From Membranipora membranacea (Eukaryota > Bryozoa > Gymnolaemata > Cheilostomatida > Membraniporidae), in assembly GCA_914767715.1 (NCBI GenBank), contig OU612069.1, forward strand, positions 22,379,387 through 22,443,386: a DNA stretch of 64,000 nt, written 5' to 3'. The notes beneath the pieces are model-generated. The model did no database searches. It was given only the letters and a program-made list of their open reading frames with translations, and was not told the origin of the DNA. The first letter of the stretch is position 1; each line of letters opens with the position of its first letter. Shown one piece after another: positions 1-13,467 of the stretch. The translations under genes were made by a program, and so were the position numbers.

Positions 1-115
1 CTAACACGTGAAAATACAATATAACTTACACATGAAAAAACAATATAACTTACACATGAAAATACAATATAACTTACACGTGAAAATACAATATAACTTA
101 CACATGAAAATTCTC
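1..115. repeat. 24-bp tandem repeat at left edge
   Basis: About 4.5 copies of a 24-bp unit containing 'acttacacatgaaaatac', with single-base differences between copies (acatg/acgtg). It is in frame as an 8-residue repeat but has no coding context. It may continue beyond the left edge of the window. Confidence 0.9.
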
Positions 116-2600
116 AGTACTTTCAAATGGTGTATCTATGCTGATAATATTTTTATATTTTTCTACAAGTCCTACACAAAAATGTTCGAAAAAACAAAAT
201 TTCTGCAAAAAAAAGAAGGGGAAACCTTTCATTACCAAATTGGCTGACAAAAAACAGACCAAGTTTTGTTTTGTTGAAGGAACTGGTATGAAAACATGGA
301 CTTTGCTGCAAGTTGTTAAAGGACAACCAAGGTTTCGCAGCAATGCATTAATGGCTAGTAAATAATGTGCTGGGCAGCAACAGCTTTGTGCATTACGCGA
401 TGCGAAACTCAAAGTAGTTGCTGACTCTAAGCTGGGTTATACTTCAGTTTAGGAGAGGTTCCAAGAAATTGCTGTAATGATGATAGAGCACAGGCTAAAT
501 AATGACATGAACAGGAAACTGCTCTGTGGTATTCTATTTTAGCTGAGTTTGAGTACTTGTGTATGATATGTTTCACAAGAATTCTGGCTGAATAATCATC
601 CGAATTAGATTTAGTCTTTTTCCCTATGCAGAAGGTGCAATCTGCTAATAATCAATGAGAAATTGTTTGAAACCTTGGTTGCCCTTTAAGTATATGACAC
701 TAACACTTCCTTCTGTAAGCTACTCTCTTCATGAGATTTTTTAACAGCTCTAGAGATCATAATCACCTTTACCCCTAAATTGTTTCCCTTTACTCAACAA
801 TGGTGAAAACAGGTTGACCAATCAGCCGAATTAGGCATCAGTAGCGATTCACTTATGCGCTTATCTTGACATTGCATAGAATCATAAAAAGGTCAAAATA
901 TTTATACAGCCATTATCTAACAGTGCACTTGTCACCATTTCTTACAGGAAATTTCCAGAAGACTTGTTGATAAGGTCTTGTTAATTAAGCCAATGAGAAA
1001 CGGTAAGTGTGAGATGGTGTTATCATAAATCTGAAACCAAGAAACTTCCCATTCGCTCTAAATAAAGCTCACAGGAAGGGTTCGCTGTTTCTTAAATATG
1101 TTTTAAATAAAAAGAAACATGTAAAAACCATGATTAGAGGAAATGCTAATTGAAGGTATTGTACTTTCAAATAAGAACTGTTTCCTTGAACTTTTATATC
1201 ATTGACACTGGGTCAAATTCACCGAATCAAAATTTGAGGTTTAAGGGAGAAACACACTGGCGATTATTACAAATCCAATCTGCAAAGCGAAATGTTAGCA
1301 AACACGGTTGTTACCACTTGAAGCTTGGCGATTCCGTCCAAATATTTAAATATTGATATACTGAGTGTATTCCACCGGCATCACAATGGATTTTCACCCA
1401 AACGTTTCTCTTTGACAATTCACTTTGTGTTAATCACCATGCAGTGTGTTTCTACCTTTAATTTACATTATCCTGTCAAATAGAAGGTCACCAACAGTGA
1501 GTCAGATAACTCAAACGCAGAGAAGAACCAGAATTATAAGGTTAAAATCTGACTGAGATGTTAATCACTACAACTTAACCAAAAGATGCTGCTGTGAAAA
1601 TAGATAAGTTGTCAGCACTTTAGTTCTATGAGAGGCATAGTCTGAGCGCCCCAGAGTCTTGTGCCCTACCCGATGGCCTGCCGGTAAGAGAAGAGGAGAG
1701 GCGGAGAGGCCCGAGGATGCTAAGTTAATTCACTATAATTGAATAATCTTTCCCAGAAATCAGATCATTTGGGCTTTAATTTTCTATTTGTAAACCTCAC
1801 AACGCCTTAGACCCTACAGGAGGGGCTTACAGCACCCCACCGTGTGCAATTTCTCACCCTCAATAATTTTTGCACCCCTTACCATCATTCCTAATCTACG
1901 GCCCTGTTGGTCAATGTAGCAATGACGTGTTACTTTGCTCATTATGTATAAAATTGCTGACCTGTCCAGTTTAACCTAGACACAAAACATAGTCAATCAG
2001 CACTGAACGACAAAGTTGACTCACTCTATCTCTCTCAGTACTGTACTAGCTATCAGATGTCGGCAAATATGTTTTTTTTTTCAACTCAATAACTTTTCAA
2101 CTGAGAGTCAGCTATCAGTGAACACGCGAATGGATTTTCTCAAACGTGATATTTTGCAATAACTCTTAAACTTGTGAATGGGAAATAGTGTCACCTGCTA
2201 TTACTTAATTTACTTTCCTAGCTAGTAGCTTGACCCATTATTGAATGTTGGTGAGAATGTCAATGTTTCCTGAAATTTAAACAAACATGTCCCCATAGAT
2301 CTAAGATTTAAATGTATGTACAGATTGTTGTTACACATTATTTATTTCGTGATCGCTAATTACTTAAAATCAGCTCAACAATGTCCAGCTTCCTCAAAGT
2401 AAGCTGCTATATAATGGAAATCTAATCTAAACATAAGATCTGTGCTCTGGTAGGGATTGAAGTAATAGGGTGACCTATACATGCCTGCAATTTGGCACAG
2501 TATCATGAGAGTTGCGCGCTACCACTAGTGCTAAAAAGTGGATCGTGGCTTTCAGAAATTTTATATTAGGCCTGGTAATTATTAACACCAGCTATGTCTG
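116..2600. other. Intergenic DNA, no gene recognised
   Basis: AT-rich sequence with only short open frames that have no recognisable domain, no convincing exon series and no tRNA-like or transposon motif that I can defend. Confidence 0.5.
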
Positions 2601-2639
2601 ATGGAAAAAGCCACTTAGACAGACTGATCCTTGGATTCG

Positions 2640-4000
2640 AAGATTATGGTTGGCTTCTTCTGGATCAGTGCCAAAATCACTCCAGTTTAAATTTCACCTG
2701 TCATGCCTACCTCACTACATGATGTGTATGCGGCTAAAAATGTAAGTCCCTGTCATTACTCATAACCTTATAATACTGGAATGCTTTTATTTGCACTTCC
2801 ATCTTGGGCTGCTCACTTAATCAATACTATGACTGGAACTCCCCCTTATTATGAAGAACCATTGGTATAATATAATCACAGGGAAATCTACATAGAGGCT
2901 ATCCTCACTTGTTATGTTAATCTTATGCACAGGTGATCTGTCAATAAACATGAAGAGATGCTTTCTGCTGTGCTTAGCTTTGTCAAGCGACCACCAATAA
3001 AAAAGTGGCAATGTGACAAGGCTTCAATGCTATACTTATGTAAATATTGGTCAGACGCTGCCACTTTTTTCAATGGATCCCCAAGAGCACAAATATGACC
3101 TTGAGGGCCTTTTTAGGAGTTATTTATCAACTGATGAATGGCAGACAACTCAAAAATCTGATTTTCATCTTAGTCAGTTATGTGAGCTAGGGAGTTTAGG
3201 AGGTTGTTCCAAGCTCCCTGATGTTCGGTTATTGGCCAAAAGTCTGGTATAAGGCCTTCTACCCTCTAAATGATCACATAAGATATTGATGAACAACAAA
3301 TTATTTTCATGAATTTCCTTTGGATCAAAAATATACCAAAACAAACACCAGTCCCAGCAGCGCGAGACCAGACGTACACAGGTCTTATTTGAACCCTACG
3401 GGTATTACCCCATCTTCAGCATTCCGCACAGGTGATTTGGTCAATTCAGACGTGATTTGCAAAGAGCTTGTGCTGTCAATGTAAACTAACTTTGGGTATG
3501 GAGTAATAGAGTTAGTTCTGCTCAGACTTTCTGTGAGACGAAAACAAAATATATACAATGCGGGTCAATATTTACGAAGGAGCTAGGGGTGTATTGAGTG
3601 TGTCTGGTTACAGAGTTTTGGAAATTCTCTGCTAGGAAATGACAAAAGCTACCATACTAATGATGGAAAAACCCTTACAGAGAGACCAGCCCTGGAGAAG
3701 CTGATTAATCTGACTCGTTATTGGATCAGTGCCAAAAGTTTCACCGGCTATCTTCACCCTCGCTAGACAGCAAAACCGCTATAAATATATAAAAATATGA
3801 GCTCATTATAGGATTGCCTTTATTTACACTACTATTGTGCGGTGATCACTAAATCAATACTATTATAGGGAACTCCCCTTCATGGCAGAACATAATTATA
3901 ATCCAATAACAGGTAATTCCATTTTGAGGCTATCCTCATCGATAATTTGTTAACTTCCTGCATGACTGAGCTCAATGGATTTGATGAGATGCAATATTAC
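2640..4000. repeat. Diverged tandem duplication, about 1.06 kb apart
   Basis: Segments around 2660-2930 and 3722-3950 are related. Both carry 'ggatcagtgccaaaa', a stretch like 'tgctttatttgcact', 'aatcaatactat', 'ggaactccccctt' and 'gaggctatcctca' in the same order. The copies are heavily diverged by substitutions and indels. No intact reading frame or known protein is visible; it may be a decayed repeat or a decayed exon duplication. Confidence 0.5.
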
Positions 4001-4139
4001 ATCAGCTTTTATTGTCGTTTTTAATAAGGGACACCCAGTAGAACATCTAAGGTGAAGCCTCTCTTCATATAGTAGGCTTCCCAAGTAAACTTCCTCAAAT
4101 TTATTGAGCTTGTTTACTAGGTTGCTGATACTAAACAAC

Positions 4140-6680
4140 TCTCTTAATTCTCACTTTTTTCACCTCACCTTGTGGGACAGGTGGTGGTCCTGCAGGCACT
4201 GAGCTCTGTCAGCACGTGCCATCTGAAACTGCATTCATCATCATCATTTGAGAAGCTCCACAGTCCACAGCCCTGCAATTTTTCCAATGTAGCTTGCAAT
4301 AGAGCGAAAGCAATCTGAGGTACTGACTGATAGAAAATACCACAAAGTTACGCAGTATCCCATTGAGGATTGCTGCGTGGCCTTCAGTTGTAAAGAGTCA
4401 AGAAGTGTCTCTCCTGTCTATATACTAGATCATAACTGTTACTAATAGGATGAAAGAGGTATCTCTGGTAGTCTGTTCAAATGGTTACAGCGAGAATGGG
4501 CCTTGCAGAAGTGGTCTCAATTTATAATCCAATTTTAATATACCTATATTCGCTCCAACAGAGCACAAGCCTTTTTGAATCGTTATCATCTTGCTATTTG
4601 GACCTTGTCTGAACATCCACAGACCTGTCTATCGATCAGTAGTGTAATTGTTTCCTGGTAATTAGATAAACTTGTGTTATGTGACATACTCTGGTTAACA
4701 TTACAAGCAAAGCACAGCATTTGAGCTGCTTGATCTCCTTGAGTAATAAATCGAACGATCTGCTTCAACCTAGATACTTTAATGATGTGAATGTGAACTT
4801 GAATAAATAATAGTAGTTGTTTATCACTGTAAAAATAGCAGACAACTACTAAAAAGCTCAATTTTTCCGTTCATTATTATTGATTAAAACTCAGGTTGAT
4901 CATTTGTGTAATTAAATTAGTTGATGATGTGAGGTGGACACAAGAAAACTTTAACTAACTTTATAGATCTCGGTTTTATTCGATTTCGATGTAATGTTGA
5001 GCTGATGCCACATGAGTTCTGCCCCAACAATTTTATCTGCGTTCCGCAATAATTTATTTCTCCATCCACTATGAAAGATATACGCAGTCTTCAGTGACAG
5101 GTGACTTGTGTAAACAATGACACCGACAGTAAGGTTGTTACCCTGACCCCTCCCTTTGACAAGTTATTGGTAGAAAGGAAAATACTTATCAAACAGGCAA
5201 GATGCCTCACACCTCATCGAGATAAAAGTACACACCTTGTACTCTGTGGCTAAGATAATGTGTAAGTTAGAAATAAGAGTGTATTAGTGTGAGCATTAAC
5301 GTTTTCACTTTCAGCTTTAGTTTTAGCTGTCAATCACAATTTGAATCAATAAGATTCTAATCATGTTAATTAACGCACAGACTTGATGCTTAATTGCAAC
5401 ACGCATACAGTATATATCGGAGAGACAGCTCAATGATGGCTGGTAGAGGTAGTGAGATCTAATTATAGCATGATAAGCAACTGCTTGCTTCTAACAGGGA
5501 TTATTGATCTCGGCTATCTGGGTTTGCCTCCGACAGCTATCACTGTTTTCCAGAAAAGATGAAAAAACTTGATAAACCGCAATTAATGCCGTATTTTGCA
5601 AACTTGGAACAATAACTCTTTTCTGCCGCAGTTTAATTTTTTGACAAATGTTTTATCGATACCTTATGTATAACACAGTATTGTTTTGTATCTTAGAGCA
5701 GAAGTACACGTGGCTATTGTGGTGTAAGGTATATATACAAAACCAACGGTGATGAGCAGCGGGGTGCGCAGGTTTGCATACGGGCTGCTCGCATTGATCA
5801 TAAACCATAAGAAAAATGTACATGTACTCAAACTGGTGTCAGTGGTGTGTATCAGGCCTGTAATCCCCTCCTTTTTATCGGCACACCAAAGTTCGCAACA
5901 ACTACGAGAAATAGAGTTTTTACAACACTAACCACAACTTTCAATACGAGGGCAGACAACCTCCACTTATTACTAAACAATAAAAGCATTAAAAAAAATT
6001 AGATTTCAATTGATTAAATTTTGGATGCTGAACCCTAATCATATGGGAAGACTAGTAATATGATTGTGCTGTTATTAAGCACATTTAGCAATGTCCTGAT
6101 TTGGATCCTGCAAACCGCAGCATCAAAGAGATGGTCAGCAAATTAATCAACACAATTCAACTGATCAAACTAAACAGTCAATGACTCGGCAAAACACACT
6201 GTATGTTATGTAAAAATAGAGTTTTCTATTTTGTCTAGAGAAAATCAAGAGATATGTAAAATCATACAGTAAAAAAAAAATGTTGAGGCAAAAAACATTA
6301 ACCTGTCAATATGTGGATGGCAGCAGTGACACAGACAGAAGTTTTAGTTTTAAGTTTACAACGCCTTATATAAACAAATTTAGATCATGCGTTCAGCAAA
6401 TCAGAAATATTATTGCAGTATGCAAACCAGGGTAAGAAAAGGACATCTTTGGCATCATAATGATAGGTCACGGAATTTGGTTTTGCTTTGCTGCAACTGA
6501 AAGATTTTATTCATTGGCCAAGATGGGAGGCCTCAACTCTGAACCTGAACCGAGTGGATCCCGGAGGTTCGGCACTCGTGTATGGATCAAACTTAAGTTT
6601 TACCTGGACCAAGCATGTTTTACTTTGTTGGGTAAGATGATGACATCTATCCCGGCTAAGCTTGGCAAAGCATCATAAGA
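4140..6680. other. Intergenic DNA, no gene recognised
   Basis: No convincing exon, RNA gene or element seen. At 6686-6691 the minus strand reads AATAAA, about 205 bases past the stop codon of the minus-strand phosphatase gene, so it is a candidate polyadenylation signal for that gene. Confidence 0.4.
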
Positions 6681-6741
6681 GAGTTTTTATTTATATAAAA
6701 ATATAGATAAGAGTATAAAATAAAATCAGAGGAGTAAGAAG

Positions 6742-6850
6742 CACTGGAGTTGCTCCTCTTCTATTGCAAAGCTTGCTGTAGGAGGGAAGCAACTCCAAAT
6801 ACAGATATAATCGAATGAGCTTGGTTTAATAAATCATGGATATCAATGGA
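6742..6850. repeat. Foldback repeat, 'ggagttgctcctc' family
   Basis: The sequence 'tggagttgctcctc' pairs with 'gagggaagcaactcca' about 40 bases downstream. The same core (ggagtt-gc/ac-tcctc) appears in the foldback elements at 7996 and 8725 and near 7830, so this looks like a decayed family member. Confidence 0.45.
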
Positions 6851-6894
6851 TATGAATGTTGTTATTGTACCTATATCATTTTGGCTACTGTACT

Positions 6895-9800
6895 TTATTC
6901 CTTTGTTACTGTCTGGTAAAATTGCCTACAGCATCGGATACATTTCTCTAGTATGCTATCAAAGTCAGACTGATCCCCCTACAAGATAAAAACACTCATA
7001 GTCTTTAGTGGATTTGTTTGCAGTGAGAAGTTCTATTTAATTGGCAGTAAAGGCCTGAGACACATTGAAAAAAACAGCAGAAGAAAAATAACCGTTCATT
7101 ACATGTCATTTCTAGTGAGAAATTATGGTTCAACCCGATGCCCCTAGAATTGGACTGGGATATATTTGTTGTAGAAGGTTCGGCTGCTATTATTAATACT
7201 CAGAGCGCTTTCAGTTTTGAGGTAGGTCAGGGCACACCTGATTGATTTTATATTGCATTCAGTATCATCACCAATAAAATCAAACTCTCAAATAAAAATG
7301 GGATCAGCATAAAAACAACCAAGTACGTAGGTCGTTAAGATTGGTCATAAAAATGGGATGAAAATATTTGGTATGTTTCCGTGTACGACATGACTTTGGT
7401 CTGAAATGAGTGTTGTCTCGAGAGGAAACTCTACTAAAATTTCTGTTTACAGTTAAAAAGTGGATTCTAATGATCATCGTGATGAAAGGACTTTTTGATA
7501 TCGCGACAACAAAACTATCAATAGTGAGTAGAGATTAAAACAGGAGGTATCACAGTGATCTGCAGCAAAACCCAAATTTTGCGACCCTCTACTCGCTGAT
7601 ATATGTTTGTTTATGAGTACAAAAGAACTGCTGCAGTCTGAAACATTGCAGAGTGCACCCCCCACACCACAATGATGCCGAAAAAATTTGTAACATTTTC
7701 TGCAAACTTGTAACTGCTGAGGATCGATTGGATAAAACTGGCCATTTGAAGTAACTTCTATTTGTATTATAATCTGAATACAAACCAAAGATGCCTCTAA
7801 ATATAGTACATCGATCCAATGTGGCTGCATATGGAGTTGCTCCTCTTCAAACCAACACCTCACCGCTAGAGTAGAATGAACTCAAAATTCAGGCAGTCGG
7901 ATCAATCTAAGAAATTGTTGCGGTATTTGAGTAAAGCCTGCACAAAAGAAGTCTACTTGCTTTCAAAAATGCGGTCCACCTATGGTGTTGAGCAAGATCA
8001 AGCTTGATCCATTTTGCCCGCATTGGAGTTGCCCCCCTCTACTGACACGCCAAAGGCAAAAAAAACCTTTGGAGTGTCAGCAGAGGGGGCAAATCCAATG
8101 CGGGGAAAATGGATCAAACTTGATCTAGTTTTGAGCATGATTATGACAGGGGGACAGTGTGTGGGACACCAAGTCATACAACAAACCCGATTACAGATGC
8201 CATCAATATTAGAGAGTACTCACATAATAGCAGTCAGGGGTGACAACTTCTCCCTCAGGGTCATATTCACCGATAAGATTTATTTTAGCCTTGTTGTTTG
8301 GCCCTATCAGACTCTGCAGGTGTCTAAAAGATAGAAATAAGTCTAGTGAAGTAAACAGCTGATACAAGAGCGGTAAATAGCTAAATAACTTTCGTCAGAG
8401 CCACTGTTTATGGTATGCATTCACAACATACCAATGAGCTAGCTAGCATAAATTTCTGACTAATAAAACGGAAGGTTTTCATAACCTCAGTTTTCAAGGA
8501 CCTCCAAAATAGATTGTATGAAATAATTTTGGTCAATACACCCGGCTGAGGCCATGGCTGTATTCCTGAAACGCCTACTTTCATGATAACTGATAACATC
8601 AAAACTACTACTTACTCTAAGTTACCTTCATCCATACAGAGAATGTGATCAAATTTGAGAAAGTCATCCGGTCCTATCTACAATAAACGTAAGCGGTTGA
8701 TATTAATACACTGGCAACAGATGAAATCATGTTTGATTCATTTGCCTGCATTTGGAGTTACTCCTCCGGTATTATGACCAGTCGTGAGGAGCAACTCCAG
8801 ATTCAGGCAACTAAATCAAACTTGATCAACTTGCAAATCATCTCCAAGATACAAAGAAATTTTCACATTTTGAATTTGTAAGCTAACCTATTCCAACTTG
8901 AGGGCAGAGTTGAGTTAGAGTTAACTTAATCATATATTTGGATTTATCCAAACTCTATGGTGCGAGAACAACCTTTCTGAATTGATTGGTTCACATTTGC
9001 AAAGTAAAACAATGATGCTAAATGACCAGGAGGTTTATGCTTAGGCCATATTATACCGTCTACCTTAGCCGTAAACCATCTCTAACTGAAGTATTAGTAG
9101 ATTTTGTTACAAAGATTATCTGCCTCTTTGAGATTTCAACAACTCAGAGACAACCTCATAAGTGCGTACTTGGTGATATCAAACATCCTTATGATCATAA
9201 CTTGACCAGGAAATAAGCAACTGGTAGTACTAACATCATGTCATATGAATGTCAGGTTTCTCGATGAATAAGCATTATGTAAAAGGCACTATCAGTCATT
9301 GCAAAAATTAACCTACATACTACAAGCCGCCAGCAGCATAGCTCAGCCTATAACATATGTCTCCATGTAATCACTAACCTTACGTCCGATATGAGTAGTA
9401 GTTAGTCCTCGTTTAGTGATAGCCGTCTGACCTCGTGGGTCAGGTGATTTGCCTGCATGCCAGCTAGATAGACCCGCACTGTCTACCGTCCACTAAAACA
9501 ATAAGATAAGTTCATCAGACCGAATTAAATTAATAAAGCATGAAATAATTTTGAAAAGCTAATATAGGTATATGTTAATTGATTGTTTTACATGTTAAGT
9601 CATCAATGGAGCACACATGGATCTTTTTGCTTTGAGAAACCCCAATCGATGGTACAGACCATTCTGATTGTATGTTACGGTCTTAATATAATAAATAGGC
9701 GGTCAAATCTAGCAAGATTATTTCTCTATCAAACCTAGAAGCATTCATTATCACAATTTGCAAAGATCAATCTGTGAAGGTGCATAATCACAATTATTGC

Positions 9801-10311
9801 GCCAAGACCAACAAAAAGAAGAAAAAAATGACTATCAGCCTGATTTCATCCCATGGGAGCAGTGATATTTACCTGCGAGGTAGCCGAGTTTTCATCTAGG
9901 ACTAGCTGCATAGCAGCTTCAGCCAGCGGTGACCGACAGTAATTAGCTACAAATGACAAAAAAATAAAGTAAATATGATAACAAACCAACACATTAAAGT
10001 TTGCAGACATTTTCTTCCACTATTAAAAAACTATGTCTTTGATAAGATCAAACATCAAGTATACCTACCCGTCAAGATTTTATTTTTAGTGGAAATTTTT
10101 TGATATGCTGACTTTTTAAAACTTGCAAGTTCTATCATGTTCAAAGTCTATTGTTCCCTATTGGTTTCGACATACAAATACATAAGAAGCCTCTGACAAG
10201 CCGTTGCACCTAGTTCATGTTGACACACACAGTCATATAGACAGGCAGGGATATATCAAGAAATACACATCGATTATACTTACCATAACAAACTAGCAGT
10301 ACGCTCGGCAT
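6895..10311 (-). CDS. Low-molecular-weight protein tyrosine phosphatase, paralog 1
   Basis: Cytosolic LMW-PTP (acid phosphatase 1 family), which dephosphorylates phosphotyrosine through a cysteinyl-phosphate. Exons on the minus strand: 10284-10311, 9873-9946, 9379-9492, 8616-8677, 8224-8323, 6895-6978. They join in frame to 153 aa with consensus splice sites. The P-loop C-x5-R is at residues 8-14 (CYANYCR), the RSPLAEA helix follows, and PDPRGQTA lies in exon 3. The acid loop reads PDCYY with Asp123, and the C-terminal exon has CIRCC. The start is the only in-frame Met just ahead of the P-loop. Two oddities relative to the usual family are YANY in place of LGNI/S in the P-loop and Cys in place of Pro after the acid-loop Asp. 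Introns hold foldback elements (7996-8125, 8725-8827). It is divergent from paralog 2 at 22585. Function is inferred from family; the substitutions could alter specificity. Confidence 0.93.
7996..8125. mobile_element. Foldback MITE in intron 5 of LMW-PTP paralog 1
   Basis: A 130-bp inverted-repeat element starting GATCAAGCTTGATCCATTTT and ending with the complement (AAAATGGATCAAACTTGATC). Its arms include 'cccccctctactg' against 'cagcagaggggg', and the loop is A-rich. The 13-bp flanks match at 10 of 13 positions (7983-7995 against 8126-8138), suggesting a target-site duplication. It is the same family as 51473-51600. Confidence 0.75.
8725..8827. mobile_element. Diverged foldback MITE in intron 3 of LMW-PTP paralog 1
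   Basis: Inverted repeat related to the 7996 element. Left end is like 'atcatgtttgattcatttgcc' and right end like 'ggcaactaaatcaaacttgat', with 'ggagttactcctc' pairing with 'gaggagcaactcc'. The flanking duplication is no longer clear. Confidence 0.6.
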
Positions 10312-10442
10312 CTTTTTGGAAGAGTGCTTTGATTCCGTATAGCTGTGATATAATCTGAAAGTAAATATAAAGTATAAAGTATTGGCGTGATTTTGGGGAG
10401 AGGTCTAGCGAACGAGTTTTCAGTTCATGACTAGCCAATGTG

Positions 10443-10481
10443 TTGGCTCTGATTGTCGGCCGTCAGATCCAATCAGAGCCA
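10443..10481. repeat. Short hairpin repeat, 'ttggctctgattg' family
   Basis: 'ttggctctgattg' pairs with 'caatcagagcca' across a 14-base loop. The same stem sequence forms hairpins at 30594-30642 and 31319-31369, preceded in the first two copies by 'agccaatgtg'. This indicates a dispersed short foldback family. Confidence 0.65.
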
Positions 10482-11099
10482 TCATATTACCTCTCATGAC
10501 CATCACAGAGATAGATTCATCCCGACGCTACCACACCATAAACTAAATTCTAGCTGAGACAGCAATGATTTATAATGATTTAGCTGTTTCAATATAGCAA
10601 CATCCAGCGTCATGTTCTATAAAAATCTGTTGTACCATATTTTAGAGAAAGAATTAAGAAACAGTGAAGCCATGTAGAAATGTATATATTGTAAAACAGC
10701 TAACCCCGATAAGCATTTCAGTGTGAGCATAATTAGCATGTAACTTTACACCAATGGCCACAATATGCTGGCAGAGAAGAAAACTTTAACCTATCTGCAA
10801 TGTCTAGATTGCTCGAATGTTTTGCATTCCGGATCAGCATTGTCATTTTGATGATTGAATGAAGCCACCACACATTGATGGTCAGATTAGTTTGATGCAG
10901 GTCTGTGAAAATTTAGACAACTTGAATAATCAGGATTGATCATCAGAATGAGGTAAGTGCTGCAAGTTTCAAGGGCAAATCAAGTTCTGATCATGAAAGA
11001 GAAAGAGGTCTCATCGTCAGTATATGCAAGACGAGTTAATTATTCTTTAAACATTTTTGCACTGTTTTTATGAGGATTAAGATCGCAAGTCTGTCTCTG

Positions 11100-11310
11100 T
11101 CCGAAGACTGAGAAATGAAGGTGCCCTAAAGGCGCGGCTGCCATATTCGGCGCCAAGTTGCTCTCAGTTTGCAGGCAGGTCGGAGCACACTTGGGGCCTC
11201 AATTGAGCCCAGTAGTCAGTAGACTGCAGAGGGATTCAAATCCGAGACCTCTACCGCTTGAGCGTTAGAGGGCAGGCGCTCTAACCAACTGAGCTACCTC
11301 ATACTCCTCC
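11100..11310 (-). mobile_element. tRNA-headed SINE
   Basis: On the minus strand a tRNA-like head (about 11303 to 11228) has an A box (TAGCTCAGTTGGTTAGAGC) and a B-box-like GGATTTGAATCCC. A GC-richer body follows on the left (11100-11225). The anticodon arm does not fold as a normal tRNA, so a SINE head is more likely than a functional tRNA. Confidence 0.65.
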
Positions 11311-11499
11311 TTGTACTTCAAATATATCCAGTCAGGCAAGGATCAGGTACAATTAGTTGGTACCATGGACCATACAATTAGAGTGTAGTTAAATCCTTTA
11401 TTTCACCAACCTTTTGATACCAACTTACATACAAGAACCATTTGGGCTTCATGCCTTTTCACCTGGCCCTTAGCTATCTTTCAGGAGAACACTGATATG

Positions 11500-12400
11500 A
11501 TACTACAGGTAGTCCATCAATTCCGATGATGACATCTGATTGTCAGCCATTTTGGCCAACTTGCTCTGTTCATAGTCAGCATTTGCCACCTATTGGTCTT
11601 TATGTCGAGGTTCTGGAGGCTCCTCTTGACTAGTACCCTCAAGCGCAGCTGCTTTGGACAACCTCTGCTTTCAGTTCTGTCTTTCATTGAGAGGAAAGTA
11701 TCTATGTTCGTAGGCAGTTGTCATTTTTATTTTAGTCTGCAAATATGTCTGGTCCGATTAAATCTCAGTGTTCAATGTCATACATTGTGGGCAAGCCCAT
11801 GTGTTTGAAATGCTTACGTGGTTCCATCATCTGATCTTGAGAATGTTTCTCAGTTGACACATTCTATATGCGCTAAGCCTGTGGGATTTGAAGCGATAGA
11901 CAGACCATGATTCCACACCATACGGTAGCTTGAATAGCTCTATTGTGTAGTAAACTGCAGGTTTGGTCTTGATGGTGAGGTGCTCATTGTCCCACACTCA
12001 TTCCAGCGGCCTCCAAGTAGATGCTTTCAACATCCTGGATTTTAATTCTTTGTCTAGCTTGTCCGTGTCTTACTCTTGATATTTGAAGTGGCTCTTCCTG
12101 TTCAGGTCATGATTATCAATTCTGACAATTCTGGCCAATCAGTGTTGGATTTGGTTGGTACATCATCTTGGTCTCTTTAAAGCTGATCTATATAGTCCAA
12201 ATGTATTTATGATCTGTCCATATGTCCTTTATGATCTGTCCAATGTCTTTACAAATGTCCAAATGTCTGCATATGAAAACCTTGTGAGCTGTGAAGGCCT
12301 TGTCATCCACGAACATCAATTCACCCACTGCTCTTTGATTGTTTGATGTTGAAGAGATCTGCTCGTGGGTGGCTTTGCATTTGTATTACCGAATCCCCAA
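11500..12400 (-). pseudogene. Decayed LINE retrotransposon, RT C-terminal region
   Basis: Conceptual minus-strand translation across several frames gives, in order, an RT catalytic motif ELMFVDDKAFTAHK (near 12300), NDHDLNRKSHFKYQ (near 12100), DTDKLDKELKSRMLKAST, then a YG-x-ESW-x-VYR segment (near 11920) followed by LRNILKIRWWNHV. These resemble the C-terminal half of endonuclease/reverse-transcriptase LINEs of the RTE/CR1-like type. The last Y-x-DD residue pattern appears here as FVDD. Stops and frameshifts interrupt it, so it is inactive. Both ends are undefined. Confidence 0.75.
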
Positions 12401-12556
12401 GCCTAAGAAAGGGTTCCTTGAAGCTGGGGCAGGCTGTCGGGGCTATTTAGGAACACCAACACACCCCATCCACCCCTGACCCTAGATTCCCAGGCTAGAT
12501 TCCCTGACTGCTCTTCTGTGCAATTAAAGAATCTGAATTCCAAGCACCTTATTATG

Positions 12557-12600
12557 TTTGATCAATGAACTCCCAGAGGGAGTTCATTGGTTTGATTGCC
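12557..12600. repeat. Short perfect-stem hairpin
   Basis: 'caatgaactccc' pairs with 'gggagttcattg' around a short loop (agag). No surrounding context explains it. Confidence 0.5.
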
Positions 12601-13467
12601 ATTCAATAAAATTCCCCTCCATAATTTTCATATTTGATTTTGATGGACACTCGCGTTTCTCTAACTCCCTCTGTGCACCACAATTGTTTGAGTCCGGAGT
12701 TAACTTGAGTAAAATGACGATGCATAACTCCCTGAGCGAAATTGAGCAACATTGCTAGTCTTTTTTCTATCATGTATTGAAACATCCGAACAATAGTTGA
12801 ATCAGTGTATTTTCATCAATAGAGATAGATGGATCATTGCAGTCTTACAACCCTATTCAACATGGACCTTAATTCACTCTGTCATTCAGTAAGATATTGC
12901 CATACAATAATATGGCCAATAAGTAGCAGTCATCTAAAAATAAGGGGAGAAATCAGAATTTATATAACTTTGTGCATGACAGCATGCATTATGAGTTGCG
13001 TATTACCCCATGCAGTGCTTGCTGAAAGTAAACTTTTGCAAAGCTTCACTGAGTCACACTTTAGTTTTTGAAGTTACACCAGGTGGATGGCTGTCCCAGG
13101 AACCCGAGTAAACCTTGAGTTAACTCGGGGGCCTCAAGCCTGCGGTGTGCGGCAACGCTGCACACGATAGACAAGGATGGCCCCTGACAAGGATTCAATG
13201 GTATGTAGTTGGGTATCCAGTACTCATTCATGTGTGGTGCAATTTAATCTAAGTATACTTATCGTATATATACCTATCTAACTATGTGTTAACCTTACGG
13301 TAATGGGAACAGTCTAGAGACGTTGTGAGATAGTCTTGGGACGCTGTGAGGCAGTCTTGAGACGCTCCAGGGCCTAATGCATAGACTCACACCAAAAACA
13401 TAGACTCAGATGGATATCAATACACCTATACCTTTGATTTCTTTTGGAACTAATGTTATGTATATTG

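Noticed and set aside
11228-11303. Functional tRNA gene (also at 15800-15892, 19645-19715, 20505-20555, 62545-62600)
   Set aside because: A and B boxes are present, but anticodon arms do not fold properly and the heads are attached to SINE-like bodies, one with a target-site duplication.
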